Shown here piece by piece: positions 1 through 5,712 of a DNA stretch of 5,712 nucleotides. How positions within the stretch are numbered: position 1 is the stretch's first letter; every line of letters starts with the position of its first letter. The notes under the pieces are model-generated. The model did not search any database. It had not been told where the DNA came from and was given only the letters and a program-made list of their open reading frames with translations. Made by a program: the position numbers and the translations under genes. The DNA is from an uncultured Lachnospiraceae bacterium (GTDB lineage: Bacteria > Bacillota > Clostridia > Lachnospirales > Lachnospiraceae): NCBI GenBank assembly GCA_934351705.1, contig CAKRJK010000116.1, positions 1 to 5,712 on the forward strand, written 5' to 3'.

Positions 1-1495
1 CCACGGTGATCGTGCGGTCATCACCGACCCGCTGAAATTCTTTTTTCTGGATGACACGCAGCATTTTTGCCTGCATTGCCTTGTCCAATTCTCCGATCTC
101 ATCTAAAAAAATCGTTCCTTTATCGGCAAGTTCAAATTTTCCGACACGCGTCTTGATCGCTCCGGTGTACGCACCTTTGACATGTCCGAACAATTCGCTT
201 TCCAGTAAATTTTCGGGAATTGCCGCACAGTTCACCCTGACAAACGCATGATTTGCACGTTCGCTGGAATAGTGGATTGCCTCGGCAAGCAGCTCTTTTC
301 CCGTACCGCTCTCCCCTAAGATCAACACATTAAAATTATTATCCGCTGTCTTAGATGCCAGACGCATTGCATCGTACAGCTTGTTGCTGACTCCGACAAT
401 CCGGTTAAATGCCGGGTTTAATTTTTGTCTCCGGTTCAACTCCTCTTTGAGATATTCCGTCTTGGCAGACAACTGTGTGATGCGGTCTACCAATTCCTGT
501 ATCTCACTCAGATTGCGGATGACAGAGATTCCGCCTACAATCTGCTGATTGACAATAATCGGAACCACATTCGCCACAACGCTTCTTCCGTTCTTTTTCT
601 GCGTGATGGCACCCATAATCTTTTGTCCCTTTTCTAAGACCTTCATACGGTTTCCGTTCGGGGAGATCAGGTGAATGTCCGCGCCCTCGGTCACTTCCTC
701 ACCGGTAATTTCCCGATAGGCACGGTTACTGTAAGTCACAATTCCCTTTCCGTCAAATACACAGATACCGTCCTGAACCGCTTCTAAAATCTGATAGTAT
801 TTTTCCTTTAACTCTTTGACCTCCTCAAACTCCCATGTGATTTCCATCAACTTTGAAATATCCTCAAAGGTACTGATTGCTCCCCGCAGTTCTCCGTTTT
901 CGATGATTGGTGTGGAATTGATCACGATCGTCGTCTTTCCGATGGTTCTCGTATATCCCAAAATCGGTTCTTTTGTCCTGACTACTTTTGGCAGACGTGA
1001 ATCGGGAATTGCCTCCTCGATGCTTTTTCCCAAAACTTCTTTTGCTGCCTTTTGGAAAATCCGTTCTGCTTCTTTATTATAGACGATCACCGTTTTTTGC
1101 AGATCCACCACGATCAAGCCGCTCTCAATACTGCTGTATACATTTTCCGCAGTGATCACGTTTTCCTGCAAAAGATTATCCATCTGATTGATGTCTGTCT
1201 GTGTGATACGAAAATCGCTCTCCAGAAATTGTTTCATTTCCTCGCAGGCAGATTCCGTCTGATCTCCTTTTGCAATCAGCACAAGTTTATCATTTGCCTT
1301 TACTTTTAAGGACATCACCAGCATGATACTGGTCAGCGGAACTTTGTTCAATCCCTCTCTGTGTACAAAAAAACGAACCCCGTATTTTCTTTGCAGCTTG
1401 TCCGCTTTCTGTACGATCATTGCCGCTACCCTTACATGTATTCCTCTTTCATATTGAATCGTGACCGGAACCTCTGTCGTCTGTGTCTTTTCCAT
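1..1495 (-). CDS. Sigma-54-dependent transcriptional activator with HPr-like, PAS, PAS and AAA+ domains (C-terminus outside window)
   Basis: This is an enhancer-binding-protein type activator, which uses ATP to remodel sigma-54 RNA polymerase. The start is the ATG at 1493-1495, with AGGAG eight bases upstream; 498 residues are visible and the frame is open to the left edge. Residues ~9-93 resemble HPr: RGIHVRVAA carries H20 at the phospho-histidine position, and [10 protein letters not shown] carries S56 at the position of the HPr regulatory serine. Two PAS-like domains follow (~106-218 and ~229-335; [13 protein letters not shown] and [13 protein letters not shown] are typical openings). A short charged helix (~330-357) leads into the AAA+ domain. 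This shows Walker A GESGTGKE (394-401), the sigma-54 contact loop GAYTGA (441-446, a Tyr variant of GAFTGA) and Walker B IFLDEI (462-467). The second half of AAA+ and the expected Fis-type HTH lie beyond the window. The family assignment is secure; HPr-like signal sensing is inferred. It lies 31 bp after rpoN, suggesting it works with that sigma factor. Confidence 0.95.
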   Translation of the reverse strand, partial: MEKTQTTEVPVTIQYERGIHVRVAAMIVQKADKLQRKYGVRFFVHREGLNKVPLTSIMLVMSLKVKANDKLVLIAKGDQTESACEEMKQFLESDFRITQTDINQMDNLLQENVITAENVYSSIESGLIVVDLQKTVIVYNKEAERIFQKAAKEVLGKSIEEAIPDSRLPKVVRTKEPILGYTRTIGKTTIVINSTPIIENGELRGAISTFEDISKLMEITWEFEEVKELKEKYYQILEAVQDGICVFDGKGIVTYSNRAYREITGEEVTEGADIHLISPNGNRMKVLEKGQKIMGAITQKKNGRSVVANVVPIIVNQQIVGGISVIRNLSEIQELVDRITQLSAKTEYLKEELNRRQKLNPAFNRIVGVSNKLYDAMRLASKTADNNFNVLILGESGTGKELLAEAIHYSSERANHAFVRVNCAAIPENLLESELFGHVKGAYTGAIKTRVGKFELADKGTIFLDEIGELDKAMQAKMLRVIQKKEFQRVGDDRTITV

Positions 1496-1503
1496 GTTGT
1501 TTT

Positions 1504-1508
1504 CTCCT
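1504..1508 (-). promoter_or_regulatory. Ribosome binding site of the sigma-54 activator
   Basis: On the minus strand AGGAG lies eight bases before the ATG at 1495. This strong Shine-Dalgarno match fixes that start. It sits in the 31-bp gap after the rpoN stop codon, so the activator can be translated independently of rpoN. Confidence 0.85.
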
Positions 1509-1525
1509 ATGGTTTTCCCTGTTAA

Positions 1526-1531
1526 ATTATA
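1526..1531 (-). promoter_or_regulatory. Possible internal -10 element before the activator gene
   Basis: A perfect TATAAT on the minus strand overlaps the rpoN stop codon. Transcription from it would start near 1519 and give a ~24-base leader with the AGGAG site. No TTGACA-like -35 is visible at 16-18 bp upstream (the region reads around AGCACA), and no TGn precedes the hexamer. It may be an AT-rich coincidence. Confidence 0.25.
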
Positions 1532-2846
1532 TGTATTCTCTCCTTATCTGTGCTGTCGGAATCCCCATCTGCTCACGATATTTTGCTACCGTTCTTCTGG
1601 ATATGGTAATCCCCTCTGCCTCCAACTGCTTTGCCAGTTGTGCATCACTGTAAGGTTTTTTCTTATTCTCATTTTGGATTAACTGTTTGATACAGCTATG
1701 TGCATCTTTTTCTGACAGCTTATTGGAAAAAAAGTATTTGAACTCAAAAATTCCCCAGCGGCATTCCAGATATTTTCCGTTAATCGCACGGCTGACCGTG
1801 GACTCATGCATTTCGATATCCTCGGCAATGTCCTCTAAATTCAAAGGCTTTAACTGTGCCTTTCCGTTTTCAAAAAAATCCTCCTGCCTTTTGATGATCG
1901 CTTTTGTGACCTTGATCAAGGTCTCTTCTCTTTTTGCGATATTCCGCATCAGAATTTTGGCATTCCGATACTGTTCTTTTAAATATTCCTGCCCGTCTGT
2001 GCAGTTCTGCTTTTCCAAAAGCGGCAGATATTCTTCATTGAGTGCCACATTTTTCATGCCGTCTTTATGATAATAAATCTGATAGGTGTCGTCGTCTTTT
2101 TTTACCGTGACATCGGGATACAAGAAGGAATCTCTCTTTTGCTTGCCGTATCCCTGCCCCGGTATCGGTTCTAACTTTTTGAGACGGTTGACCAGCTCTG
2201 CCGTTTCCTCCCTGCTCCATCCTGTCCTTTGGCAAATCTCCGGTATTTTGTTTTTTGCGACAGTTTCCAGATAATCTCGAATCAAAACGTACAATTTTTC
2301 GTTTGGGGAGTGTTCCCTGTCTAACTGGAGCAAAAGACATTCTTTTAAATCTCTTGCAAATACTCCGCAAGGCTCCATGTTTTGCTGCAAAAAGGAAAGT
2401 TCCTCCTCCAGTTGTGCTTCCGGTATCTTTAAGACCTCTGCCAAATCCTTTAAATCTGCTTTGAAATATCCCGTTTCTTCCAGACATTCTATCAGATATT
2501 CCGCTCTTTGTTCCTCTCCCTTTGAAAGATGTTTTGTATAGAGCTGTGTCTTTAAGTATTCTTTTAACTCCGTTTGTGAATCCTCGCCCTCACTCAGCGA
2601 TTCCAAAAAACTTTTGTAATCCGCCTGTGTGTACTGCCGCTTTTTTTTCCACCCGATACTTTCCTCATAACGCTGCTCCGCTTTGACTTCCTGTTCTTTT
2701 AACATCGGATTGGACAGCAGTTCTTCTTCAATGCACTGGTTCAACTCCATCGCATTCATTTGAAGGAAAGATAATGACTGTTCCATCTGCGGTGTCAACG
2801 CTAATTTTTGTGTCTGTTTTATAGATACATCTATTCCAAGCTGCAT
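1527..2846 (-). CDS. rpoN: RNA polymerase sigma-54 factor (RpoN / SigL)
   Basis: Sigma-54 directs RNA polymerase to -24/-12 promoters and needs an ATP-driven activator for open complex formation. The 439-aa protein is close to the usual size for Firmicutes. Region I is the activator-responsive N-terminus, with [12 protein letters not shown] (10-21) and FLQMNAMEL (27-35) followed by EELLSNPML (41-49). A short, acidic and basic region II spans ~50-90. The core-binding part (~90-270) includes [14 protein letters not shown] (126-139) and [15 protein letters not shown] (157-171). The promoter-contacting part has [19 protein letters not shown] (337-355), then FEFKYFFS (367-374). The RpoN box reads [10 protein letters not shown] (416-425), with Ser in place of the usual first Ala. 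The ATG lies four bases after the stop of the upstream GTPase-nuclease gene, so translational coupling is likely. The gene appears intact. Adjacency to a sigma-54 activator agrees with its role. Confidence 0.98.
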   Translation of the reverse strand: MQLGIDVSIKQTQKLALTPQMEQSLSFLQMNAMELNQCIEEELLSNPMLKEQEVKAEQRYEESIGWKKKRQYTQADYKSFLESLSEGEDSQTELKEYLKTQLYTKHLSKGEEQRAEYLIECLEETGYFKADLKDLAEVLKIPEAQLEEELSFLQQNMEPCGVFARDLKECLLLQLDREHSPNEKLYVLIRDYLETVAKNKIPEICQRTGWSREETAELVNRLKKLEPIPGQGYGKQKRDSFLYPDVTVKKDDDTYQIYYHKDGMKNVALNEEYLPLLEKQNCTDGQEYLKEQYRNAKILMRNIAKREETLIKVTKAIIKRQEDFFENGKAQLKPLNLEDIAEDIEMHESTVSRAINGKYLECRWGIFEFKYFFSNKLSEKDAHSCIKQLIQNENKKKPYSDAQLAKQLEAEGITISRRTVAKYREQMGIPTAQIRREYI

Positions 2847-2850
2847 ACTG

Positions 2851-5385
2851 TTACCCCCGATAGTTTTCCAGTATCTCCTTATTCTCCCGATTGATTGTCT
2901 CTTCTAGCTCTCTTGCCGAAATCAAACGGCAGCCCTGACCTCTGATAATGACCTGCTCCAATCCGTCCGAGGTTGCAACTGTCACATCATATTTTTGTCC
3001 GTTCTGATGGGCAAATTTTTCAATATACTGATCTGCTGTCTCTGCCTCTTTTGTGTAGACAACATGAATATTCTGATAATCAAAAATTTCCGTTTGATGC
3101 CCCTGTACGCGATACGCATCAAAAACCACAATCAGATGGCATTTCCGGATTCCCTGATAATTGCAAAGGATGTCCAAAAGTCTTCCTCTCGCACCGTCAA
3201 TCGTCGTCTTTGCCAGTTCGTTTAATTCTTTCCATGTAAAAATCACATTGTAACCGTCCACCAAGAGATATTCTTCTTTTTTCTCCTGCTTCTTCAGGAC
3301 AAAAGAAGATTTTGCGTAGTCCGTCCTCACTGCTTTTTTCTTCGTCCAACCGCTCTTTTTACTCTTGTTGGCAAATGCACTTTTATCTATGATTGCGTCG
3401 ATTTCCTCTGTGGTGATCCACTCGTCGACTACGCCTGCCGTACGCACCGCGCTCTCTTCTTCTACTGTAGCCTTTTCGATACAGCTTGGCAAGTGCATAT
3501 ATTTGGAAACCTCATTCCACGGTACATATACCCCGGCACCGTGTCTGCAAAAAACAGAACCGGACGGATTTGCTGCATCTCTCTCGGCGTCATAACCGCA
3601 GCTGCTTTGTATTTCCTGCGTATTGTGACAGACTTCATATCCTTTGAGCGTACAGGAAAGTTTGCCCTTTCCTTTGGTATAAGCTGCCACCTCTCTCGCA
3701 TAATTCTGCATGGTGATGACAGGAACACTTCCCTCAAGCAGTACACTTTCCCCCTGCTGTTTTGGCGGCTCAAAGCTGCCGCACATCCGCTCTATGTCCG
3801 TCATTGCCCGTCCGAGCTGCTCTGTCGGCACTTCTAAGCGATACTCATAATAAGGCTCTAACAAAAGGTTTTCTGCCTGCATCAGCCCTTGTCTGATTGC
3901 ACGATAGACCGCCTGTCTGAAATCTCCTCCTTCGGTATGCTTTTGATGTGCTTTTCCCGACTTTAATGTAATCTTGATATCCGTAATCGGCGAACCGGTC
4001 AGCACTCCCGCATGTTCTCTCTCTGCGAGATGTGTCAAAATCAACCTCTGCCAGTTCTTGTCCAAAATGTCCTCGCTGCAATCGGACTCTAATAGGATTC
4101 CGCTTCCCCTCTCTGCCGGCTCCATCAGTAAATGTACCTCAGCATAATGTCTTAACGGTTCAAAATGTCCGACTCCCTCTACGGTATTTGCAATCGTTTC
4201 CTTGTATACAATATTCCCCGTTCCGAATGCCACCTCGACACCGAAACGCTCTAAGATCAGACTTTTTAAAATCTCAAGCTGTACTTCCCCCATGACCTGT
4301 ATCTGAATCTCATGTAATTCTTCTTTCCATGTCACATGAAGTTTGGGATCTTCCTCCTCTAACTCTCTAAGCTTCGGCATAAACCATGCCGCGTCTATCT
4401 CCTGCGGTAATTCCATGCGGTACGTCAAAACCGGCGTAAGGAATCCGCTCTCTTTTGAATGCTCATACCCAAATCCCTCGCCCGGATAACTCTCACCAAG
4501 TCCTGTGACGGCACAGATGTCTCCCGCAAAAACTTCATCCACCGTCTCATACTTATCTCCCGAATAAATCCGAAGCTGATTGATTTTTTCATCTCCCAGA
4601 AAGTCACGCACACGCAGACTTCCCCCTGTGATCTTTAAATGCGTCAGGCGATGATTGCCGTCTCTGGTCACCTTAAACACTCTTGCACCAAACTCTCTTG
4701 GATACTTCGGTTCTACGGTATATCGGTCAATGACGTTTAAGAATTGTTCCACTCCTTCCACCTTAAGTGCCGAGCCAAACATACAAGGAAAAATCTTTCT
4801 GTCAAAAATTGCTTTTTGTATTGTTTTGCAATCTACACATGCTTCGCTTAAAAACTGCTCCAATGCCGCCTCGTCACTCATGGCAACACTTTCGTAAAAA
4901 TCCTCGGAATCGTCCATCTCAAAACAGACACAGTTGCCGTCTAACTGTGCCTGCAATTGTTGCATAAGTTCCTGTCTGTCTGTTCCAATCTGGTCCATCT
5001 TGTTGACAAACAAAAAAGTCGGTATCTGATATGTTTCCAATAATTTCCATAATGTACGTGTATGACCTTGCACACCGTTGGCACCGCTCACCATTAAAAT
5101 GGCATAGTCTAAAACCTGCAATGTACGTTCCATCTCCGCCGAGAAATCGACATGCCCCGGCGTGTCCAAAAGCGTTATCTGTGTATCGCCCCACTGCAAT
5201 TTTGCCTGTTTTGAAAAAATGGTGATTCCCCGTTCGCGCTCTATATAATTTGTATCTAAGAAAGCATTCTGCTTATCGACTCTTCCGAGCTTGCGGATAC
5301 TTCCGCATTGATAGAGCATTGCTTCTGACATGGTTGTCTTTCCGGAATCGACGTGTGCGACAATCCCGACGGTGATTTTTTTCAT
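2851..5385 (-). CDS. Tet(M)/EF-G-like translational GTPase fused to a C-terminal YacP (Rae1)-like NYN nuclease domain
   Basis: An 844-aa cytoplasmic protein predicted to act on the ribosome. The GTPase domain carries every motif: G1 AHVDSGKT (10-17), switch I ERERGITI (49-56), G3 DTPGH with catalytic-type H78 (74-78), G4 NKMD (128-131) and G5 GSA (204-206). EF-G-like domains II (~233-310), III (~317-395), IV (~397-515) and V (~516-585) follow. KSGKAHQKHTEGGDFRQA (475-492) occupies the place where Tet(M) has its YYSPVST tip. A conserved-looking segment containing SVFCRHGAG (610-618) and YMHLPS (629-634) precedes a lysine-rich linker (~665-704). The end, ~705-835, is NYN/PIN-like: LLVDGYNVIF (707-716), VVFDAY (753-758), EAETADQYIEK (780-790) and VATSDGLEQ (803-811), giving acidic candidates D710, D756, E782, D785 and D807. 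True Tet(M) is ~640 aa, so ~200 residues are extra. YacP/Rae1 is known as a ribosome-dependent endoribonuclease in Bacillus. Tetracycline resistance is possible but not supported by the tip loop. The ATG is chosen for its AAGGAAG site and the conserved MKKITVGIVAHVDSGKT opening. Confidence 0.93.
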   Translation of the reverse strand: MKKITVGIVAHVDSGKTTMSEAMLYQCGSIRKLGRVDKQNAFLDTNYIERERGITIFSKQAKLQWGDTQITLLDTPGHVDFSAEMERTLQVLDYAILMVSGANGVQGHTRTLWKLLETYQIPTFLFVNKMDQIGTDRQELMQQLQAQLDGNCVCFEMDDSEDFYESVAMSDEAALEQFLSEACVDCKTIQKAIFDRKIFPCMFGSALKVEGVEQFLNVIDRYTVEPKYPREFGARVFKVTRDGNHRLTHLKITGGSLRVRDFLGDEKINQLRIYSGDKYETVDEVFAGDICAVTGLGESYPGEGFGYEHSKESGFLTPVLTYRMELPQEIDAAWFMPKLRELEEEDPKLHVTWKEELHEIQIQVMGEVQLEILKSLILERFGVEVAFGTGNIVYKETIANTVEGVGHFEPLRHYAEVHLLMEPAERGSGILLESDCSEDILDKNWQRLILTHLAEREHAGVLTGSPITDIKITLKSGKAHQKHTEGGDFRQAVYRAIRQGLMQAENLLLEPYYEYRLEVPTEQLGRAMTDIERMCGSFEPPKQQGESVLLEGSVPVITMQNYAREVAAYTKGKGKLSCTLKGYEVCHNTQEIQSSCGYDAERDAANPSGSVFCRHGAGVYVPWNEVSKYMHLPSCIEKATVEEESAVRTAGVVDEWITTEEIDAIIDKSAFANKSKKSGWTKKKAVRTDYAKSSFVLKKQEKKEEYLLVDGYNVIFTWKELNELAKTTIDGARGRLLDILCNYQGIRKCHLIVVFDAYRVQGHQTEIFDYQNIHVVYTKEAETADQYIEKFAHQNGQKYDVTVATSDGLEQVIIRGQGCRLISARELEETINRENKEILENYRG
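2854..2858 (-). promoter_or_regulatory. G-rich ribosome binding site of rpoN inside the upstream gene
   Basis: GGGGG lies seven bases before the rpoN ATG, within the last codons of the GTPase-nuclease gene and directly before its TAA. It is a weaker match to the anti-Shine-Dalgarno than AGGAGG. With a stop-to-start gap of only four bases, this suggests that ribosomes finishing the upstream gene help to start rpoN. Coupling is an inference. Confidence 0.55.
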
Positions 5386-5392
5386 TTGGTTA

Positions 5393-5399
5393 CTTCCTT
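5393..5399 (-). promoter_or_regulatory. Ribosome binding site of the GTPase-nuclease gene
   Basis: AAGGAAG on the minus strand sits seven bases before the ATG at 5385. This supports the chosen start and lies just outside the first repeat copy, so it is not part of the duplicated module. Confidence 0.8.
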
Positions 5400-5442
5400 G
5401 TTTTGCTAGTTGCTACTGAATAATCTCCTGTCCGCAGTGCAC

Positions 5443-5469
5443 GTCAGAAAAATCGTAGATTTTCCTGAC
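5443..5469 (-). other. Hairpin B, copy 1
   Basis: Read on the minus strand, GTCAGGAAAATC pairs with GATTTTTCTGAC around a TAC loop: 12 pairs, one of them G-U. On the plus strand the same position would be an A-C mismatch. The fold is therefore better as RNA read in the direction of the genes. No T-run follows, so it is not a standard terminator. Confidence 0.6.
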
Positions 5470-5501
5470 TGTCGGGCGTTCGCCCTATCACTAGGGAAAA
5501 C

Positions 5502-5531
5502 CAAAATACTTTGTGCAAGCACAGTATTTTG
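5502..5531 (-). other. Hairpin A, copy 1
   Basis: On the plus-strand coordinates CAAAATAC pairs with GTATTTTG, with an inner TGTG/CACA stem, a CAAG loop and a two-base bulge. The base pair that is A-T here is G-C in copy 2. The outer CACTAGGG arm (5489-5496) has no adjacent partner in this copy. Confidence 0.6.
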
Positions 5532-5532
5532 A

Positions 5533-5549
5533 TTGGCTTGCTAATTGCT
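5533..5549 (+). promoter_or_regulatory. Possible sigma-54 (-24/-12) promoter facing right
   Basis: TTGGCTTG, four bases, then TTGCT fits the -24/-12 consensus YTGGCACG-N4-TTGCW except at two positions. The GG (5535-5536) and GC (5547-5548) have the required ten-base separation. It points away from the operon, and a transcript would start near 5560 and run antisense to the leader and out of the window. The matching place in copy 1 has GT instead of GG. A chance match is quite possible. Confidence 0.25.
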
Positions 5550-5577
5550 ACTTGATAATCTCTACTCCGCAGTGCAT

Positions 5578-5604
5578 GTCAGAAAAATCACAGATTTTCC
5601 TGAC
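5578..5604 (-). other. Hairpin B, copy 2
   Basis: This has the same 12-pair stem as copy 1, including the G-U pair favouring the minus strand. The loop is TGT instead of TAC. Both substitutions between the copies in this element fall in the loop, which is the pattern expected if the stem is kept by selection, though the number of changes is small. Confidence 0.6.
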
Positions 5605-5662
5605 TGTCGGGCGTTCGCCCTATCACTAGGGAAAACCAAAATGCTTTGTGCAAGCACAGCAT
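5588..5662 (-). CDS. Possible 24-codon leader reading frame
   Basis: An ATG at 5662 opens a 24-codon frame starting MLCLHKAFWF and ending at a TGA at 5588-5590. An AGGGA lies nine bases before the ATG. The frame runs through hairpin A and the GGGCG palindrome of copy 2, so translation could change the leader fold, as in leader-peptide control. In copy 1 the matching codon is ATA, so that frame cannot start there. Much of the sequence may be constrained by structure, and the start could be accidental. I know of no protein family for it. Confidence 0.2.
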   Translation of the reverse strand: MLCLHKAFWFSLVIGRTPDSQENL

Positions 5663-5680
5663 TTTGGTTATTCCCTAGTG
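5624..5680 (-). other. Long hairpin A, copy 2, with extended outer stem
   Basis: An outer 10-bp stem, CACTAGGGAA with TTCCCTAGTG, continues after one unpaired A into AACCAAAATGC with GCATTTTGGTT. The inner part is TGTG/CACA with a CAAG loop. In total about 25 pairs form with a two-base bulge and one single-base bulge. It is the strongest fold in the leader and lies just after the predicted transcription start. No poly-U tract follows on the minus strand, so it is not a canonical terminator. Confidence 0.7.
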
Positions 5681-5694
5681 GCACTGCTCAGTGC
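5681..5694 (-). other. Small palindrome at the predicted transcript 5' end
   Basis: GCACTG and CAGTGC form an inverted repeat with a tiny centre, or a five-pair stem with a four-base loop. It lies immediately outside hairpin A of copy 2 and just after the predicted start of transcription. It could be a 5' stabilising stem or an operator; there is no evidence favouring either. Confidence 0.35.
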
Positions 5695-5702
5695 TTGCAC
5701 AC

Positions 5703-5711
5703 ATTATAACA
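5703..5711 (-). promoter_or_regulatory. Extended -10 promoter for the operon
   Basis: TGTTATAAT on the minus strand is a perfect TGn-TATAAT extended -10 of the housekeeping sigma factor. It predicts transcription starting near 5696 and a leader of about 310 bases before the GTPase-nuclease gene. The -35 region would lie beyond the right edge and cannot be judged. Confidence 0.6.
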
Positions 5712-5712
5712 C

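Larger units (their letters stand above)
5403..5531. repeat. Tandem structured module, copy 1 (gene-proximal)
   Basis: This 129-bp stretch recurs 135 bp to the right with 11 substitutions and no gaps by manual alignment. It is non-coding and packed with inverted repeats: a 12-bp stem at 5443-5469, a GGGCG/CGCCC palindrome at 5474-5485 and a stem at 5502-5531. The central block from about 5461 to 5508 is identical in both copies, while the outer part near 5409-5430 has drifted most. It may be a duplicated cis-regulatory RNA or a dispersed intergenic palindromic element; the sequence alone does not decide. Confidence 0.9.
5538..5666. repeat. Tandem structured module, copy 2 (promoter-proximal)
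   Basis: This is the second copy of the 129-bp module. It differs from copy 1 in having an ATG and a longer outer stem, because the sequence continuing to 5680 supplies an additional arm. Stems correspond to 5578-5604, 5609-5620 and 5637-5666. The six bases between the copies (5532-5537) belong to neither copy. Confidence 0.9.

Noticed and set aside
1540..1566. GG-N10-GC on the minus strand shortly before the activator gene, as a sigma-54 promoter
   Set aside because: Only the GG and GC spacing fits; the remaining consensus positions (CACG and TT) are mostly wrong, and it lies inside the rpoN coding region.
1687..2070. Plus-strand and alternative-frame open frames lying across the three genes
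   Set aside because: They overlap well-supported genes, show no recognisable domain and lack convincing ribosome binding sites; they are by-products of codon use on the coding strand.
2851..5385. Calling the GTPase gene a tetracycline resistance gene
   Set aside because: The Tet(M) YYSPVST tip is absent, the protein is about 200 residues longer with a nuclease-like end, and there are no mobile element genes nearby.
5443..5680. Intrinsic terminators in the leader
   Set aside because: Several strong stems exist, but none is followed by a run of T on the minus strand, so standard rho-independent termination or attenuation is not supported.
5677..5700. TGGCAC followed by TTGCA on the plus strand, resembling a sigma-54 promoter
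   Set aside because: Ten bases lie between TGGCAC and TTGC where five are required, so the -24 and -12 elements would be on wrong faces. The sequence is better explained by overlapping palindromes.
5691..5701. Pairing of GTGCAAGCAC at the transcript 5' end with the GTGCTTGCAC inner hairpin sequences
   Set aside because: The complementarity is real, but the predicted transcription start near 5696 would leave only about six of these bases in the RNA, so a kissing interaction is not supported unless transcription starts further upstream.

Overview
The window looks like a piece of a Firmicutes chromosome, most likely a gut-type Clostridium relative (Lachnospiraceae-like). The evidence is the moderate GC content (judged by eye), AGGAG-type ribosome binding sites, a chromosomal Tet(M)-like GTPase of the clostridial type, and sigma-54 together with a PTS-type HPr domain. 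The genus is an inference and cannot be fixed from this sequence.

All recognised genes lie on the minus strand, so the operon reads from the right edge to the left. (1) Positions 5386-5712 are an intergenic leader. It begins with an extended -10 promoter at the extreme right edge, followed by two tandem copies of a ~129-bp structured module with a 135-bp period. (2) Positions 2851-5385 encode an 844-aa protein: an EF-G/Tet(M)-like translational GTPase fused through a basic linker to a C-terminal NYN/PIN-like domain of the YacP (Rae1) family. (3) Positions 1527-2846 encode sigma-54 (RpoN), starting four bases after the previous stop. (4) Positions 1-1495 encode the first 498 residues of a sigma-54-dependent activator with the order HPr-like domain, PAS, PAS, AAA+. 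It is cut by the left edge before the end of the AAA+ domain and before any DNA-binding domain.

Tight spacing (4 bp and 31 bp) and shared direction suggest a single transcription unit. It would link a ribosome-acting protein with an alternative sigma factor and an activator able to use that sigma factor. The activator keeps both the histidine and the serine that are phosphorylated in true HPr, so it may read sugar or energy status.

The two observations most worth following are the GTPase-nuclease fusion and the duplicated leader. The fusion joins a predicted ribosomal A-site GTPase to a relative of a known ribosome-dependent mRNA endonuclease, and it lacks the Tet(M)-type tip loop. The leader contains a hairpin supported by a compensatory base-pair change between its two copies, and a possible 24-codon upstream reading frame.
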